From assembly GCF_003697815.1 (NCBI RefSeq), contig NZ_RDQG01000016.1, positions 1-64,000 on the forward strand: a stretch of 64,000 nucleotides of DNA. The letters are read 5' to 3'. Position numbers and translations under genes: made by a program. The notes under the pieces were generated by a model. It worked only from the letters and a program-made list of their open reading frames with translations, did not search any database and was not told where the DNA came from. How positions within the stretch are numbered: position 1 is the first letter of the stretch; the number at the start of each line of letters is the position of its first letter. Positions 61,682-64,000 of the stretch are shown piece after piece. The stretch is from Halalkalicoccus subterraneus. GTDB lineage: Archaea; Halobacteriota; Halobacteria; Halobacteriales; Halalkalicoccaceae.

Positions 61682-62281
61682 ATGTCACGCACCTCAAACC
61701 GGACGAACGGTGACATCGTCCGCGATTTCCTCTCCGTTGCAGGCCTGCTTGAAGACCCCCAGTTGGCCCACCTCTACACCTATCTCGATCACGAGGGTGA
61801 GGCGACCGTTCAAGATGTCATCGATGATCTCGAACTCGCCCAGGGAACTGCCTATACCTACGTCAATCGGCTCGTTGAGGCTGGCGTTGTCGAGATCACA
61901 CATGAGGAACAGCCTCGACGGTACGCCGCCCGCGAGATCGATTTGACTGTCACGGCGGCCGCCGGCGATCGAGAGTATACGATCACGCCGGCACTCATCG
62001 ACGCTGTCGGACGACGCGAGACCAACAGCGATATCGATACGTACATCGACCGTCACGGTATCGCTGGCCTCGCGACAGCACTCACCTACGCCGTCGCGCG
62101 GGAACAGGGTGAGACAACCCATCGACTGATGGCCCAAGACCTCGACATTTCACCACTGGCTGCGGAGATCATTCTCCAAGCACTTCGTCCCGTCGTCCAC
62201 GACTACTACGAGATCGAGGAGGCGGGAGCGTCGCTTGAGGCGATTAGCGTTGACGACCACGATGCGACTGACGACGCGTGA
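61682..62281 (+). CDS. Winged-helix regulator, antitoxin-like partner
   Basis: 199 residues. An N-terminal winged helix is visible (ATVQDVIDDLELAQGTAYTY, VNRLVEAGVVEITHEEQPRR), followed by a helical domain (residues ~95-175). It overlaps the PIN-like gene by 4 nt. This pairing recurs in haloarchaeal plasmids. It likely binds its own promoter in the 80 bp before the start and restrains the downstream protein. Confidence 0.8.
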   Translation: MSRTSNRTNGDIVRDFLSVAGLLEDPQLAHLYTYLDHEGEATVQDVIDDLELAQGTAYTYVNRLVEAGVVEITHEEQPRRYAAREIDLTVTAAAGDREYTITPALIDAVGRRETNSDIDTYIDRHGIAGLATALTYAVAREQGETTHRLMAQDLDISPLAAEIILQALRPVVHDYYEIEEAGASLEAISVDDHDATDDA

Positions 62282-62787
62282 GCCGTCTCCATATTGCTGA
62301 TACTGGGTTGTTCGTTGCAATGGGCCAGTCATCGAACAGCCGGTATCAAGCCGTTCGACGGTTTGCCCGCCGCAACGACATCACGTTCGTCCTCCCTGGG
62401 CGGGTGTATGACGAACTTGCCACCGACGATCCCGCCGTCCAGACACCGCCCGTCGATACAGCGATCAAAGAAGGGTGGACAACAGTTGCGGCGCCACTTG
62501 AGTTCTCTCAGCCCATTGTTTCCCGAGCAATGGATGGGGTTCAACGATACATCGCGAACGCTGACGACCGGCCAGCGGACGAGGTCGAGCGGGCTGATGC
62601 CGCCCTCGCTGCGCTCGCGGCCCAGCATCTCAGTACAGGGACAGCGACCGAGGCCTACATCTACACAACTGATAGTGCCGCTGGTGAAGGAGCTGAAACC
62701 GTCCTGGCTAGTGAGGGATATGGTGACTCGATCACGTTTATGAACGGCTTTCGGTTCATTGAGGATTTGCTCGCAGACGATCTGTAG
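62278..62787 (+). CDS. PIN-like domain protein, toxin-like partner
   Basis: 169 residues with a GTG start. LHIADTGLFVAMG holds the first PIN Asp; YDELAT could carry the Glu, and AYIYTTDSAAGEGAETVL the later Asp. This fits a diverged PIN fold. The second acidic site is less clear than in the VapC at 55688. Translation is coupled to the regulator. RNase toxin function is inferred only from the arrangement. Confidence 0.72.
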   Translation: MSRLHIADTGLFVAMGQSSNSRYQAVRRFARRNDITFVLPGRVYDELATDDPAVQTPPVDTAIKEGWTTVAAPLEFSQPIVSRAMDGVQRYIANADDRPADEVERADAALAALAAQHLSTGTATEAYIYTTDSAAGEGAETVLASEGYGDSITFMNGFRFIEDLLADDL

Positions 62788-62979
62788 CAGGACCACTCCA
62801 TGGACAGCCGGTGTCGGGAGGGGAACCTCTCAAGGGGGTCCCTGGCTAGAGCCGTCAACAGCCGTTCAAGAAACGTACCCACTAGTAATCGTACCGTACA
62901 ACCAACCGCTTGCGTGGGAGTAGAGTCGTGTCCTGTTAGAGGGTTGACCCGCTCTCGCGGAGATTAGGGCCCGGGGACA

Positions 62980-63873
62980 TCACTCGCCACCGACGTCAGC
63001 TGTCTCCGGAGAGTCCGTCTCGAACGTTGTCTCTCCAGGGATCTCCGATTCTTCCGGGAGGACGACACGACGTTCCTTGTACGAGAGGCCGTCCTTCCGG
63101 CGATTCTTTCGTTCTATGTACAGCCGGCTCTTTGTGAGGTCAAGTAAGGCGTCAATCGTTCGGCCGGCCAGTTTCTGGCTGTATTCTTTGTTCACGCCCG
63201 GTTCGTTGTGTCTGAGCCACTGGGCGAGTTCGCCGGCATCGATGTACTCGCGAACGCCATTGCAGCCCTGATTCCAGAGCTTGCTCTGGTGTTGTTCGTG
63301 ATCCTGCCAGACTTCGGCAGCGAGGCGAACGGGTTTCGATGAGGCGGCCGAGTGAAGCATATCGTCATCCATCCGCGCAAGTTGCTGGATCGGAAGGAGA
63401 TCGCCCGGCGTGAGTGTGGGCTTGCCGCCGCGATTGAGTGGGTCGTCGCTGCCGGGAATGCGGGCGTAGGTCTCGCCATCGTCCTTCGTGAACTTCTCGA
63501 AGTGTTCGGCGGAGATCTCAAGCTCCTTCCGATGGGGATAGACGTTCTCCCAACGCAGGTGCGCGTTTTTCTCGAGTTCGCGTTCCTGGAGTTCTTGCAC
63601 CATCGCACGCGTGTTGCCAGTTTTCTTTCTGACCGCGCCCAGAATAACGTCTTGTTCGGTGACCGTGCTTTCGAGATCATCGATGCGCTCGTCTTTCTGT
63701 GTGAGTTCCGCTTCGAGTTTGTTGATGCGCTTGTCTTTTTGTGTGAGCTCTGTTTCGAGCTCGTCGACACGGACGGTGAGCTGATTGAGACGCTCACAAA
63801 CGGTCTCAAGCGTGGAGGTGTTGGTCGTCGGTTGATCAGTAGCGATGCTTGCGGTCGTCGTAGCGTCGGTCAT
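62980..63873 (-). CDS. Coiled-coil plasmid/provirus protein
   Basis: 297 residues. A polar N-terminus is followed by a heptad-like coiled coil with duplicated units (ELTQKDKRINKLEAELTQKD, then ERIDDLESTVTEQDVILGAV). The rest is helical (LTPGDLLPIQQLARMDDDML, and EYSQKLAGRTIDALLDLTKS), maybe DNA-binding. Such proteins are typical of haloarchaeal plasmids and proviruses, but no function is known. The 192-bp gap before the PIN-like gene holds nothing but a GGGGGTCC word near 62830. Confidence 0.75.
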   Translation of the reverse strand: MTDATTTASIATDQPTTNTSTLETVCERLNQLTVRVDELETELTQKDKRINKLEAELTQKDERIDDLESTVTEQDVILGAVRKKTGNTRAMVQELQERELEKNAHLRWENVYPHRKELEISAEHFEKFTKDDGETYARIPGSDDPLNRGGKPTLTPGDLLPIQQLARMDDDMLHSAASSKPVRLAAEVWQDHEQHQSKLWNQGCNGVREYIDAGELAQWLRHNEPGVNKEYSQKLAGRTIDALLDLTKSRLYIERKNRRKDGLSYKERRVVLPEESEIPGETTFETDSPETADVGGE

Positions 63874-63952
63874 TGGAAAGAGAGTTCAGCTGATAGTGAG
63901 ACGGTCAGGCCTGTCTCGTGGCTGGCGGCCGATACGAACGCGTGGATGGGCG

Positions 63953-63984
63953 GAGAGGCCTCGCTGGCTAGAGGTGGGCCTCTC
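63953..63984. repeat. 8-bp inverted repeat near the window end
   Basis: GAGAGGCC (63953-63960) and GGCCTCTC (63977-63984) can form a hairpin. It lies upstream of the coiled-coil gene. The last 127 bases show no gene. Confidence 0.4.
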
Positions 63985-64000
63985 GGTCGGCAGCGAGCGC

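Overview
The window is haloarchaeal (class Halobacteria). Proteins are strongly acidic, secreted binding proteins carry twin-arginine lipoprotein signals, promoters are AT-rich boxes about 25-30 nt from near-leaderless starts, and many small families (MNT/HEPN pair, Gfo6, SWIM, SprT-like, TRAM-type) are typical of halophiles. Several decayed genes, two IS traces, a partition locus and several toxin-antitoxin-like pairs suggest a secondary replicon or a plasmid-derived chromosomal region. No tRNA, rRNA or CRISPR array was seen.

1-27.5 kb is an aromatic / acyl-CoA catabolic island. It holds a UbiD-family decarboxylase (cut by the window start) overlapping a divergent UbiD-like protein and an MBL hydrolase; an amidase; a thiolase coupled to an HMG-CoA-synthase-like/DUF35 fusion; a broken alcohol dehydrogenase, an aldehyde dehydrogenase and an acyl-CoA dehydrogenase; a phenylacetyl-CoA-epoxidase-type operon (paaA, paaD N-half, paaB, paaC, paaD zinc-ribbon half) with an enoyl-CoA hydratase; a divergent GNAT plus 2Fe-2S ferredoxin; an aryl-CoA ligase of the benzoate/2-aminobenzoate type; a two-subunit CoA-transferase; a complete LivKHMGF-type ABC transporter; two more hydratases and a hot-dog protein. 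A perfect 18-bp palindrome occurs twice before the ligase and a degenerate copy lies before paaA, but no regulator is present in this part.

27.5-34.5 kb is a decay zone. Remnants of an amidase, an M20 peptidase, two MaoC-like hydratases and a TRAM-type protein lie among intact genes (TRIC-like channel, enoyl-CoA hydratase plus 3-hydroxyacyl-CoA dehydrogenase, one MaoC, one universal stress protein).

34.5-37.3 kb is plasmid-like: repeats, a ParA-family ATPase with an altered Walker A, a partner protein, and an MNT/HEPN pair.

37.9-53.6 kb is a sugar island: a GH13 glucosidase, an IS4-like remnant, an IclR regulator, a sulfatase, a DgoD-type dehydratase, a GH4 alpha-galactosidase, a MalK/E/F/G-type ABC importer with two small membrane proteins, a Gfo6-type sugar dehydrogenase and a sugar isomerase-like protein. 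Three TTCA-N7-TGAA inverted repeats lie at the regulator promoter and beside the sulfatase/DgoD genes. Together they suggest uptake, desulfation, hydrolysis and oxidative breakdown of a sulfated galactoside.

54-64 kb is plasmid/provirus-like: SprT-like and SWIM proteins, a VapBC-like pair, a methyltransferase-like protein, a 1.7-kb stretch without convincing genes but rich in GGGGTCC, a winged-helix/coiled-coil protein, a large conjugation-type ATPase that lost its 5' end at an IS-like inverted repeat, a second winged-helix/PIN-like pair and a coiled-coil plasmid protein.
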